Below are positions 37,174 to 44,157 of a stretch of DNA of 49,997 bases, piece after piece. The stretch covers positions 1 to 49,997 of IMG/VR virus record IMGVR_UViG_3300028840_001400, one strand, 5' to 3'. The position numbers were made by a program, and so were the translations under genes. Every line of letters starts with the position of its first letter. Position 1 is the first letter of the stretch. The notes beneath the pieces are model-generated. The model was not told the origin of the DNA and did not search any database. It was given only the letters and a program-made list of their open reading frames with translations. This DNA is from a virus.

Positions 37174-37208
37174 TCCGATCCGGGTATCAATCGGAGGAGG
37201 GTAGCGGA

Positions 37209-38102
37209 ATGAAGAAGCTAATCGTAGGCGTAGCCCTCGCCGCCCTGATGTTGACGGTGGGCTATGCCGCTAGCGACTATATCCCGAGGAAGAATAACTC
37301 CTCGGCTACGTGGGGTACGAACGCCTCGGGCGAGGCGCGGGTTCTCCGCTTGACGGATCTTAACGAGCTCCTAGTAAGCGGGACTTTGAGCTTGAGCGGT
37401 CCGGTAACCGTCCTAATCGACGGCCAGCCGGTAACCGTTACGGGCGCCGAGCTTATCGCGATACAAGCCGCGCTTGAAGGGACAGGCGCGAGCTCGCAAG
37501 AGGTTCAGGGAACGGAGACGGACGGCGCCGCTCGAGTCGGAAAAATGATACCGGTCTCCGGCGAAACTTCCGGCGGTAATTCGGCAATTTTATTTATCGG
37601 AGACAACGGCGAGCTAGTCGTAGGAGATCTATCGACTCGTAATGTTGGATCTCTCGGGTACGCTTCTCTTATCGCAGCGCAAGAAGAAGGAACGACGGTC
37701 GTAAGTCCGATAAATCAGACGATTGATAATAGGCTTATAACGGTTACCGATCCGCGCTCCGGCCGCTGGCTAGTAAGCTCGGGTACTATAAACTCGGGCG
37801 GCGAGACTCAAGTTATCGCCGGGGAGGTCGGGAATACGATCCGCGTTATCGGATATACGATAACCGTAGACGCGGCCTCTGGCGAAGCTCACGGTTCGCT
37901 TCACTGGACAGCTACGGAAAGCGACGGGGAGACCGGGAATATCGTCGATCAATTCGACTCTTCGCCCGAGGGCGGAATCAAGGAACCGAATAACGAGCTA
38001 AGCCGACTCCGCGCGAGCACAACGAATGAGCAGCTTAATATCAACGTCGCGCTAACTGGTGGAGCTATCGTTAATTACTCTATCCGATACGTTAGGGAGT
38101 AA
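37209..38102 (+). CDS. Exported beta-rich protein
   Basis: The ATG at 37209 follows GGAGGAGGG and starts a signal peptide (KKLIVGVALAALMLTVGYAA). An upstream in-frame start at 37125 is inside the previous gene. The 297-residue product is rich in Gly, Thr and Ser with beta periodicity (TVLIDGQPVTVTGAELIAIQ; IRVIGYTITVDAASGEAHG). The last third looks like a virion or surface beta-sandwich. It is the second of four exported or anchored proteins in a row. No family is recognised with certainty. Confidence 0.75.
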   Translation: MKKLIVGVALAALMLTVGYAASDYIPRKNNSSATWGTNASGEARVLRLTDLNELLVSGTLSLSGPVTVLIDGQPVTVTGAELIAIQAALEGTGASSQEVQGTETDGAARVGKMIPVSGETSGGNSAILFIGDNGELVVGDLSTRNVGSLGYASLIAAQEEGTTVVSPINQTIDNRLITVTDPRSGRWLVSSGTINSGGETQVIAGEVGNTIRVIGYTITVDAASGEAHGSLHWTATESDGETGNIVDQFDSSPEGGIKEPNNELSRLRASTTNEQLNINVALTGGAIVNYSIRYVRE

Positions 38103-38104
38103 AG

Positions 38105-38773
38105 ATGACGAAGGTAGACGCGGCAGTAGCCGGAGCGTTCTCGATAGCGGCCGTACTAGTTATAATGCTAGGCAATCCGCCGAGCGGCGTAGAGACTACC
38201 GCTACCGTTGTCGGCTTCGAGGACGCTGAGGTATCAGTCGAGGTTAATCCGGCTGGAGATAATCGGCTATTGATCGCGGTTATCGTTCGCTCGGATCCTA
38301 TCGCCGAAATCTCCTCGGTAGATTTAGCCGGGAATAGCCTCTCGCCGATTGCGAAGGTATCTCTCGGAGGCGATGAAATCGTCGAGATTCTCGGAATACT
38401 CGCGCCGGAAGCGACGGCCGCGACGCTTACCGCTACTATGTCTACAGCCGTCGATGGCGAGCTCGCTCCGATCTATCTTACTAAAGTATCCCAAGCCGGA
38501 CTCCCGACTGCTATCTGGAGCGCCGTCGGTCAGGACGTACCTTCTATTTCGGTTCCCGAGATTTCGGGCGACGCTACCCTCTGCCTCGTAATAGCCAAAC
38601 CGGCGACTAGCTCGATCGGGACTCCGAGCGGCTTTACGAAGATCAAAGAAGAGATCGGATATACGGATACTCGGATCGGAGTTTTCCTCGACGACGACAA
38701 CTATTCGGGCTCCGTCGATATCCCGGTTGACGGCCATTCGATCGTCGTAATGATAGGACTAGATAATGTATAA
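38105..38773 (+). CDS. Membrane-anchored beta-rich protein
   Basis: This 222-residue protein has a hydrophobic N-terminal segment (residues 6-22, AAVAGAFSIAAVLVIMLG) without a clear cleavage site. A beta-sandwich-like body (LLIAVIVRSDPIAEISSVDL, GDATLCLVIAKP, HSIVVMIGLDNV) follows. The same body pattern, with a strand ending in I-x-x-V and a closing V-V-x-I-x, appears in the next protein, so the two may be paralogous domains. It overlaps the next gene by 8 bases. Confidence 0.7.
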   Translation: MTKVDAAVAGAFSIAAVLVIMLGNPPSGVETTATVVGFEDAEVSVEVNPAGDNRLLIAVIVRSDPIAEISSVDLAGNSLSPIAKVSLGGDEIVEILGILAPEATAATLTATMSTAVDGELAPIYLTKVSQAGLPTAIWSAVGQDVPSISVPEISGDATLCLVIAKPATSSIGTPSGFTKIKEEIGYTDTRIGVFLDDDNYSGSVDIPVDGHSIVVMIGLDNV

Positions 38774-40220
38774 GCCAATGCGAATACTATTCGTTAGCGC
38801 GGCGCTTTTCGCGGCTACGGTTCCGGCGAAAGCAGCGATCGGTTACGATAATGCCTCTTCGACGGCGGCCGAGGCGACTAATATTAACTGGTCTCATACG
38901 ACAGGAAGCGGCGATGACCGCGCCCTCTATGTTCAAGTCGGGATACAGAATCCTGTCGACGTCTCTCCGGTTACGGCGGTTACTTATAACGACGTCGCTA
39001 TGACTTTTATCCGTCGCGATCGGGTTACCTTTCAGATCTTCGTCGAGACGTGGGGACTTGTTAATCCGGCGAGCGGATCGAATACCGTCTCGGTCAAAAT
39101 GTCCGAGTCCGAGAAGATCGCAGCCGGAGCGATCTCCTTTACGGGCGTCCACCAGACGGACGCGTGGCCGACGGACGCCGGAAGGATAAACTCGAGCGGA
39201 GAAGCTGGCCCGGTAACAGTATCTATAACGACTCAGTATGACGACTCTTGGCTAGTTAGTCTCTGTCAACGGAATACGGCGAACGGACCGGCGACGGTAA
39301 CGAGCGGCGATACTCAGCGCTGGTCGAATAATACTACCGGGAACCCGGACGCGAGTAATAGCTACGGGCAAGGCGCGACGCGCTCGGTCGGTACTGCCGG
39401 AAGCTATGACGTAGTATGGGATTGGGCTGGAAGCTATAAGAACGGCCAGCAGGTAGTAGAGATCCGAGAAGCTCCTGCGGCCGCAACCGCTACGGTTACT
39501 CCTACCGTAACTGAGACCGATACTCCTACGGCGACTCCTACGTGGACGCTAACCGATACTCAAACCGCTACTCGGACGTGGACCAAAACAGCAACTCGTA
39601 CGAATACCGAGTTAATGGAGACGTGGACTCATACTCCGACGGCAACCGAGACGTGGACGAAGACTTCTACGAAGACCTATACCAAGACTAATACTAGAAC
39701 CTCGACGACGACGATAACGCTTACAGCTACTCGGACGGCTACGAAGACAGATACGCGGACTTCTACGAAGACCGTTACGAAGACGGCTACCCCTACGGCT
39801 ACTCCGACGGCAACGAAGACTAATACGAGGACGGAAACGAAGACGGCGACTCGGACCGCTACTCGAACTATTACTCTTATAGCTACATCAACCTCGACGC
39901 CGACGGCTACTCCAACGTGGACGCGGACGGCGACGGAGACGATAACGAAGACGGCAACGCGGACGAATACTCGAACTGCGACGGAGACGATAACCGTTAC
40001 TGCGACGCCGAGCTCTACGCCTACGGCTACGCCTACTATTACCAAGACGGCTACCGAGACCGCGACGCCGACGATAACTACGACATATACCCCGACGTCT
40101 ACTCCGACGATTACGCCGACGATAACCGCTACGGTTACTCCTTCCTCGACGCCGACGAATACTCCGAGGGCGGGGCGTATGGGACCGGATACTAATTATC
40201 TCTGGCGAGGCTATCAATAA
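38766..40220 (+). CDS. Exported Thr-rich repeat (mucin-like stalk) protein
   Basis: This 484-residue protein has a signal peptide (residues 5-23; alternative start at 38778). A beta-sandwich domain (25-232) ends in VVEIREAP. About 230 residues of alternating Thr follow (TxTx, with Pro, Ala, Lys, Arg, Trp between), and then a short non-repeated end. Such Thr/Pro stalks are typical of bacterial surface proteins and are often O-glycosylated. The DNA is also repetitive, so the number of repeats may vary. In a virus it could display the N-terminal domain away from the cell or capsid surface. Confidence 0.82.
   Translation: MYKPMRILFVSAALFAATVPAKAAIGYDNASSTAAEATNINWSHTTGSGDDRALYVQVGIQNPVDVSPVTAVTYNDVAMTFIRRDRVTFQIFVETWGLVNPASGSNTVSVKMSESEKIAAGAISFTGVHQTDAWPTDAGRINSSGEAGPVTVSITTQYDDSWLVSLCQRNTANGPATVTSGDTQRWSNNTTGNPDASNSYGQGATRSVGTAGSYDVVWDWAGSYKNGQQVVEIREAPAAATATVTPTVTETDTPTATPTWTLTDTQTATRTWTKTATRTNTELMETWTHTPTATETWTKTSTKTYTKTNTRTSTTTITLTATRTATKTDTRTSTKTVTKTATPTATPTATKTNTRTETKTATRTATRTITLIATSTSTPTATPTWTRTATETITKTATRTNTRTATETITVTATPSSTPTATPTITKTATETATPTITTTYTPTSTPTITPTITATVTPSSTPTNTPRAGRMGPDTNYLWRGYQ
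39471..40165 (+). repeat. Degenerate ACN-N3 coding repeat (Thr every second codon)
   Basis: A threonine codon (mostly ACG, ACT or ACC) occurs every 6 bases over about 690 bases. Regular 18-24 base super-repeats suggest expansion by slippage or recombination. The opposite strand is therefore open with Val at alternate codons, which is a shadow. Confidence 0.85.
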
Positions 40221-40234
40221 CGAGAGGAGGCGAG

Positions 40235-40570
40235 ATGTCCGAAGGGAAAAAGAGTTACAGGCTCGAGGCCCCTAAGAACGTAAGGGGGACGAACTGGATC
40301 CTCCGCTTCTACGGCGAGATCGTCCCGGTCCGGAATAGGATCGCCGAGCCGAAGCAGGAGCGGAACTATAAGGATCTTCTCCGGCGCGGCTGGAAACCCG
40401 TAGGCGGCAAGAAGGAAGAGAAGAAGGCGGATCCTCCGAAAGCCGAGGAGCCGAAGACGGAAGAGCCTAAGAGCGAGGAGCCGAAGGCCGAGGCTCCGAA
40501 GCCCGAGGCCGAGAAGCCGTCGGAGGACAAGAAGGCCAAGAAGGGGAAGAAGGATAAGAAGAAAGGGTAA
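40235..40570 (+). CDS. Small protein with Lys/Pro/Glu repeat tail
   Basis: This 111-residue protein has an N-terminal 55-residue folded part with NWILRFYGEIVPVRNRI. A tail of PKAEEPKTEEPKSEEPKAE-type repeats and a Lys-rich end follow. The N-terminal part may be a small virion decoration or connector-associated domain. The tail is disordered and highly charged. It precedes the head-tail connector genes by 4 bases. Confidence 0.7.
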   Translation: MSEGKKSYRLEAPKNVRGTNWILRFYGEIVPVRNRIAEPKQERNYKDLLRRGWKPVGGKKEEKKADPPKAEEPKTEEPKSEEPKAEAPKPEAEKPSEDKKAKKGKKDKKKG

Positions 40571-40573
40571 GTC

Positions 40574-41212
40574 GTGGGCAATTACGCGACGCTCGCAGAA
40601 GTAAAAGCGTTCTACGGGATAACGGACGCCTCTCAGGACGCGGCGATTAACGCGGCGCTCCCGAGAGTTACCGCGCTCTTCAACGCGGCGTGGGACCGGG
40701 ATCTCCGGGAGACGGAATGGACCGAGCAACAGGACGGCCTCGGCTCGCCGTTCCTCTTCCTCGATCAGAAGCCGATCGTCTCGATAACGAGTATCGAAGA
40801 AGACGGCGACGCGGTTACCGCGAGCTCCTACGTTATCTATCGTAAAGAGGGCTACGTCAAGCTAACGAGCTCGATCGAAGAGGCGCGGGGCTTTACCGCC
40901 GTCTTCCCGAGAGGAGATCTCAATCTCGAGATCGTCTATAAGGCTGGCTATCTCCTCGAAGGATCGCCGACGGGGAATCAGATCTTACTCCCGGAGGATA
41001 TCAAGCAGGCCGCGATACAGATGGTCGGCTGGATTATCAAGAACCCGGATATAACGAACTATATCTCCGAGCGGATCGGGAATTATACCTATCGGAAGGG
41101 AACGAGCGACGGCGCGAAGAAGACGGCGCAGAGCTATATCCCCGCCGAGATATGGGCGATAATCTTTCGGTACGAGCGCCTCGACTTCGAGACTACGCGG
41201 AGAAATATATGA
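40574..41212 (+). CDS. Head-tail connector (adaptor, gp6/gp15-like)
   Basis: This 212-residue protein starts with GTG. The opening YATLAEVKAFYGITDASQDA, a four-helix bundle with AINAALPRVTALFNAAW, followed by beta elements (YVIYRKEGYVKLTS), is typical of the HK97 gp6/SPP1 gp15 adaptor family that binds below the portal. The length is slightly above the usual 110-200 residues because of a C-terminal extension. It overlaps the next gene by 4 bases. Confidence 0.8.
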   Translation: MGNYATLAEVKAFYGITDASQDAAINAALPRVTALFNAAWDRDLRETEWTEQQDGLGSPFLFLDQKPIVSITSIEEDGDAVTASSYVIYRKEGYVKLTSSIEEARGFTAVFPRGDLNLEIVYKAGYLLEGSPTGNQILLPEDIKQAAIQMVGWIIKNPDITNYISERIGNYTYRKGTSDGAKKTAQSYIPAEIWAIIFRYERLDFETTRRNI

Positions 41213-41514
41213 GCGTTACGAGCTTAATGAATCAATCGCTAACGATAACGCCTCGAGGCGGGATCGACGGCTTCGGCGAGAACGAAGACGGGACGCCCTT
41301 TATCGTCAAGGCCCGGGTAGAGCCCGAGGTCGAGAACGTAATCGACTCGGTCGGCCAGACTCGGATTACTAACTTCCGGATCTTTATCGAGCCGACGGTA
41401 ACGATTACTCCGCAGGACAAGGTAACGTGGGACGGGACGACTTATCTAGTCCTCAAGGTCGAGTCTATGTATAAGGGCTCCGGCGAGCTCTCGCACAAAG
41501 AGGTAATGGTCTAA
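41209..41514 (+). CDS. Head closure (stopper) protein
   Basis: I chose the ATG at 41209 (ATGA overlap). An upstream in-frame ATG at 41152 is inside the previous gene. The 101-residue product starts SLMNQSLTITPRGG and ends in WDGTTYLVLKVESMYKGSGELSHKEVMV, the pattern of SPP1 gp16/HK97 gp7-like stoppers that seal the connector after packaging. Position and size agree. Confidence 0.72.
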   Translation: MSVTSLMNQSLTITPRGGIDGFGENEDGTPFIVKARVEPEVENVIDSVGQTRITNFRIFIEPTVTITPQDKVTWDGTTYLVLKVESMYKGSGELSHKEVMV

Positions 41515-41903
41515 TGGCCCGTCCGCTCTTCAAGGTAAATATGGTAGTAGATGGAATCGAGGATCTCCTCGCTGAGTTCGATAAACTAGCGCGGTCAATT
41601 CAGCGCGAGGCGCTCGAGGCTATGGACGAATGGACCCGGCTAACCTTCAACCTCTCGCAGGAGCGGGTTCCTGTAAAGAGCGGCGCGCTCCGAGCTTCGG
41701 GCGAACAGATCAAGGCTCGATTTATTCGAGGCCGTAGGGGTATAGAGAGCGCGATCGTCTATAAGCAGAAGTACGCGCTCGAGCAACACGAGGTTCCCTA
41801 TACTCACCAGCACGGCCAATGGAAATATCTATCGAGCGCTATCGAAGAGCGGAGGGGGGATCTTACTACCGATCTCGCGAACGCGATAGGAGTAGTAATC
41901 TAA
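41514..41903 (+). CDS. Tail completion protein (HK97 gp10-like)
   Basis: This 129-residue protein has the family pattern VPVKSGALRASGEQ, then YALEQHEV, then HGQWKYLSSAI, as in HK97 gp10-like proteins that help to join tail and head. It overlaps both neighbours by 1 base. Order (adaptor, stopper, gp10, terminator) is standard for siphoviruses. Confidence 0.82.
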   Translation: MARPLFKVNMVVDGIEDLLAEFDKLARSIQREALEAMDEWTRLTFNLSQERVPVKSGALRASGEQIKARFIRGRRGIESAIVYKQKYALEQHEVPYTHQHGQWKYLSSAIEERRGDLTTDLANAIGVVI

Positions 41904-42310
41904 TGGCCGATACCTTTATGGAAGAACTCGGTAAGTATCTCGACGCGCAGGGCGTCGGGACTTACTCTCTAGATAGCGATACCGGCTGGGGGATCTACGT
42001 TATCAATCAGCCGAGCGGGATCGAGAAGATCGTTCTTATTACGCCGACGCCGGGTACGTCGGATCCGGATATCCCGACGACGTCGCGGAACTTTCAGATC
42101 TTAACTATCGCGCGAAAAACGAAGCTCGCGCTCGATAAAGCGAAAGAGATCTACGATCTCCTCGCTCGCCAGACGGACGTCGATCTAGCGACGATAAAGG
42201 TCTTTAGCTTTACGGCGGTTAGCGATCCCTTCTATCTAGGGAGGGACGACGACAAGAGGGCGAGGATCGCCTCGAACTATACCGCCTTCGCTAGAGGGAG
42301 CCACGTATAA
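41903..42310 (+). CDS. Tail terminator (minor capsid PF12691-like)
   Basis: This 135-residue protein has a start at the TAATG overlap. It has the N-terminal helix FMEELGKYLDAQGVG, a strand with W-G-I-Y-V, ILTIARKTKLALDKAKEIYDLL in the middle, and FSFTAVSDPFYLGRDDDKR near the end. This matches the layout of minor capsid/tail terminator proteins that cap the tail tube. Its place before the tail tube gene supports this. Confidence 0.75.
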   Translation: MADTFMEELGKYLDAQGVGTYSLDSDTGWGIYVINQPSGIEKIVLITPTPGTSDPDIPTTSRNFQILTIARKTKLALDKAKEIYDLLARQTDVDLATIKVFSFTAVSDPFYLGRDDDKRARIASNYTAFARGSHV

Positions 42311-42324
42311 TCGAGGAGGAAGGT

Positions 42325-42528
42325 ATGGCAAAGAAGAAGGCGGCGAAGAAGACGGCCGAGAAGGCCAAGCCTAGCAAGGCTCGGAAGGAGCTTATTCCGA
42401 TCGTTGCTCTCGGGGGCCTTAACGCTCCGATAATCGGTAGCGCGACGGAAGCCGAGGTAACCGAGGAAGAGTTCGCTCGGCTACGGCAGATCAAAGTCAA
42501 CGGCAAACATTATGTAGAGAGGAGGTAA
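42325..42528 (+). CDS. Small Lys-rich protein
   Basis: This 67-residue protein starts with a Lys/Ala stretch (AKKKAAKKTAEKAKPSKARK). A short folded part ending in FARLRQIKVNGKHYVERR follows. The ending resembles small phage head-tail proteins of unknown function. It may bind DNA or the tail tube. Confidence 0.66.
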   Translation: MAKKKAAKKTAEKAKPSKARKELIPIVALGGLNAPIIGSATEAEVTEEEFARLRQIKVNGKHYVERR

Positions 42529-42534
42529 GGATCA

Positions 42535-43398
42535 ATGGGCGTAACGCAAAACGGGACTCTAAACGAACTACTGGCGGGACCGGCGCAGATTACCTATAAG
42601 GGTGTCTCGCTCGGCTTTACGCAGGACGGCGCGACTCCGTCGATCGAAAGCGCAGACGAGGACGTCCGCGTAGACGAAATGGGGAATACCCCCGTCGACG
42701 CCCTGCACACGGCGGACAACGTAACCGTTACGGTCCGTCTCTCCCAGTGGTCTATCTCTCTCCTTAAGACGCTGCTTCCGGCCGGGACTTATATTCAGGA
42801 CGGCGCGAAGGAGAAGATAGCAATCGGCAAGGCGACAGGCTTCCGCTTGAGCTCGGTCGCCGGTCTCTTGACTCTCCACCCGATCCGGAACGACGCTTCG
42901 GACGTAAGCCAGGACTTTACCGTCTACAAGGCCTACGTTTCCGAGCCGATCGAGTGGACCGAGACCTTCGATAATATCAATAGCTACGAGGTTACCTTCC
43001 GGGGCCTCGCGGATATGGGCCGGGCCGACGGAGACCGCGTAGCCGCTATCGGCGATATTACTGCCGGCGCGGATACGACTCCGCCGAGCGTCGCTTCGGT
43101 AAGCCCTCTCGACGGCGCTACCGGCGTAACGGTTAGCGATAACGTCGAGATAACTCTCGTTGATGACGATCTCGACGAGAACACGATGAACGCGACGACC
43201 GTAATGCTTATCGACGACTCGAACGATACGCAGGTCGTAGCCGCGCTCTCTTGGGATAGCGGGACGAAGAAGATAACCCTTAACCCGAATAGCGACTTGA
43301 CGGCTTCGACGAAGTACCGTCTCGTAGTCAACGGGTTAAAGGACGTCAACGGCAACCAGATGACGACCGCCTTCTCGTCTGACTTTACGACCGCTTAA
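42535..43398 (+). CDS. Major tail tube protein with C-terminal Ig-like (Big_5) domain
   Basis: This 287-residue protein has a tail-tube-like N-terminal domain (1-180): VDEMGNTPVDALHTADNVTV, WSISLLKTLLPAG, SEPIEWTETFDNINSYEVTFRG. After a linker, residues about 188-287 form an Ig-like domain of the Big_5/SbsA type (TTPPSVASVSPLDGATGV...LNPNSDLTASTKYRLVVNGLKDVNG). Surface Ig domains on tail tubes are thought to help weak binding to cell-surface sugars. Position before the frameshifted chaperone is standard. Confidence 0.85.
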   Translation: MGVTQNGTLNELLAGPAQITYKGVSLGFTQDGATPSIESADEDVRVDEMGNTPVDALHTADNVTVTVRLSQWSISLLKTLLPAGTYIQDGAKEKIAIGKATGFRLSSVAGLLTLHPIRNDASDVSQDFTVYKAYVSEPIEWTETFDNINSYEVTFRGLADMGRADGDRVAAIGDITAGADTTPPSVASVSPLDGATGVTVSDNVEITLVDDDLDENTMNATTVMLIDDSNDTQVVAALSWDSGTKKITLNPNSDLTASTKYRLVVNGLKDVNGNQMTTAFSSDFTTA

Positions 43399-43435
43399 TC
43401 GATACGATCTATAAAACTGATAGGAGATCGGGAAT

Positions 43436-43885
43436 ATGGCTGAGAGATCAAAAGACGAATCGAATCTATCGTTACCGTCTAGCGTCAAGTTTATCGTCGC
43501 TGGGCGAAACGCGATCGCGAAGCGCGTCCCTCTCGGGAAGAGGCTCGAGTTACTTAAGTTCTACTCGAAGATGTTCGCGCAAGTAGCGAGCGGGGTTAAG
43601 GTTCTAGACGGAAAGGACCAGCCGCTTATCCCGTGGGGGGATCTCTTCGCCAGACTTCCCGGTCTCCTTGAGGTTTTGGGGAAGGAGTATTTCGATATTA
43701 TCCGCTGCTGTACGGATATCGATCCGCAGTGGGCCGAGGATAATCTCGAGCTCGAGGACCTCTGGCTAATAATCCAGAAGGTCGCGGAGGCTAACAAGAT
43801 AGAGGAAGCCTTCAACGCCGCGAAGGAAGAGGTAGACCCGAAAAAAAAAGAGGCGCCCGGGACCCCCTCTGGCTCCAAAGGCTAA
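43436..43885 (+). CDS. Tail assembly chaperone (short form, G-like)
   Basis: This 149-residue protein is encoded between the tail tube and the tape measure gene, the position of lambda G. It is alpha-helical (LELLKFYSKMFAQVASGVKVL; DLWLIIQKVAEANKIEEAFNAA). The end carries an A9 run (43841-43849) that allows a -1 shift into a long second frame. Confidence 0.82.
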   Translation: MAERSKDESNLSLPSSVKFIVAGRNAIAKRVPLGKRLELLKFYSKMFAQVASGVKVLDGKDQPLIPWGDLFARLPGLLEVLGKEYFDIIRCCTDIDPQWAEDNLELEDLWLIIQKVAEANKIEEAFNAAKEEVDPKKKEAPGTPSGSKG

Positions 43886-44157
43886 TCGGATTTCTAGCCT
43901 ATCGCTGCGGCTGGAACAAGCAGGACGTTCTCGATCTATTCGTCGAGGAGATCGAGCCGATCACCAACGAGATCAAGCTCCAGATAGAACTCGACGAGCT
44001 CGCTATCGAGAGGGCCGTTTACGAACTCGGGAATCTATTCTTCGATCAGAAGGCTAGTGGTAGAAGGAAGATGCAGAAGGCTCTTAAGAAGAAGATCGCA
44101 GATATCAATCGTAAGATGAGGACCTCCCGGAGGACGTCGTGGCTGATAGGGACGTAG
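43436..44157 (+). CDS. Tail assembly chaperone, -1 frameshift product (GT-like)
   Basis: At the run of nine A (43841-43849), re-reading one base leads into a frame open until TAG at 44155-44157. It adds about 102 residues: GARDPLWLQRLIGFLAYR, then CGWNKQDVLDLFVEEIEP, then a Lys/Arg-rich helix. The total is about 240 residues. The second frame has no ATG near its beginning, so it can only be expressed by the shift, as in lambda G/GT. It overlaps the tape measure start by 19 bases. Confidence 0.82.

Noticed and set aside
39471-40165. CRISPR-like or iteron array
   Set aside because: The periodicity is 6 bases in a coding frame, with no constant repeat and unique spacer structure. No CRISPR array is visible anywhere in the window.
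39677-40217. Long minus-strand frames opposite the Thr-rich gene (Val- or Arg-rich translations)
   Set aside because: They are mirror images of the 6-base Thr repeat, have no ribosome sites and no other coding signs.
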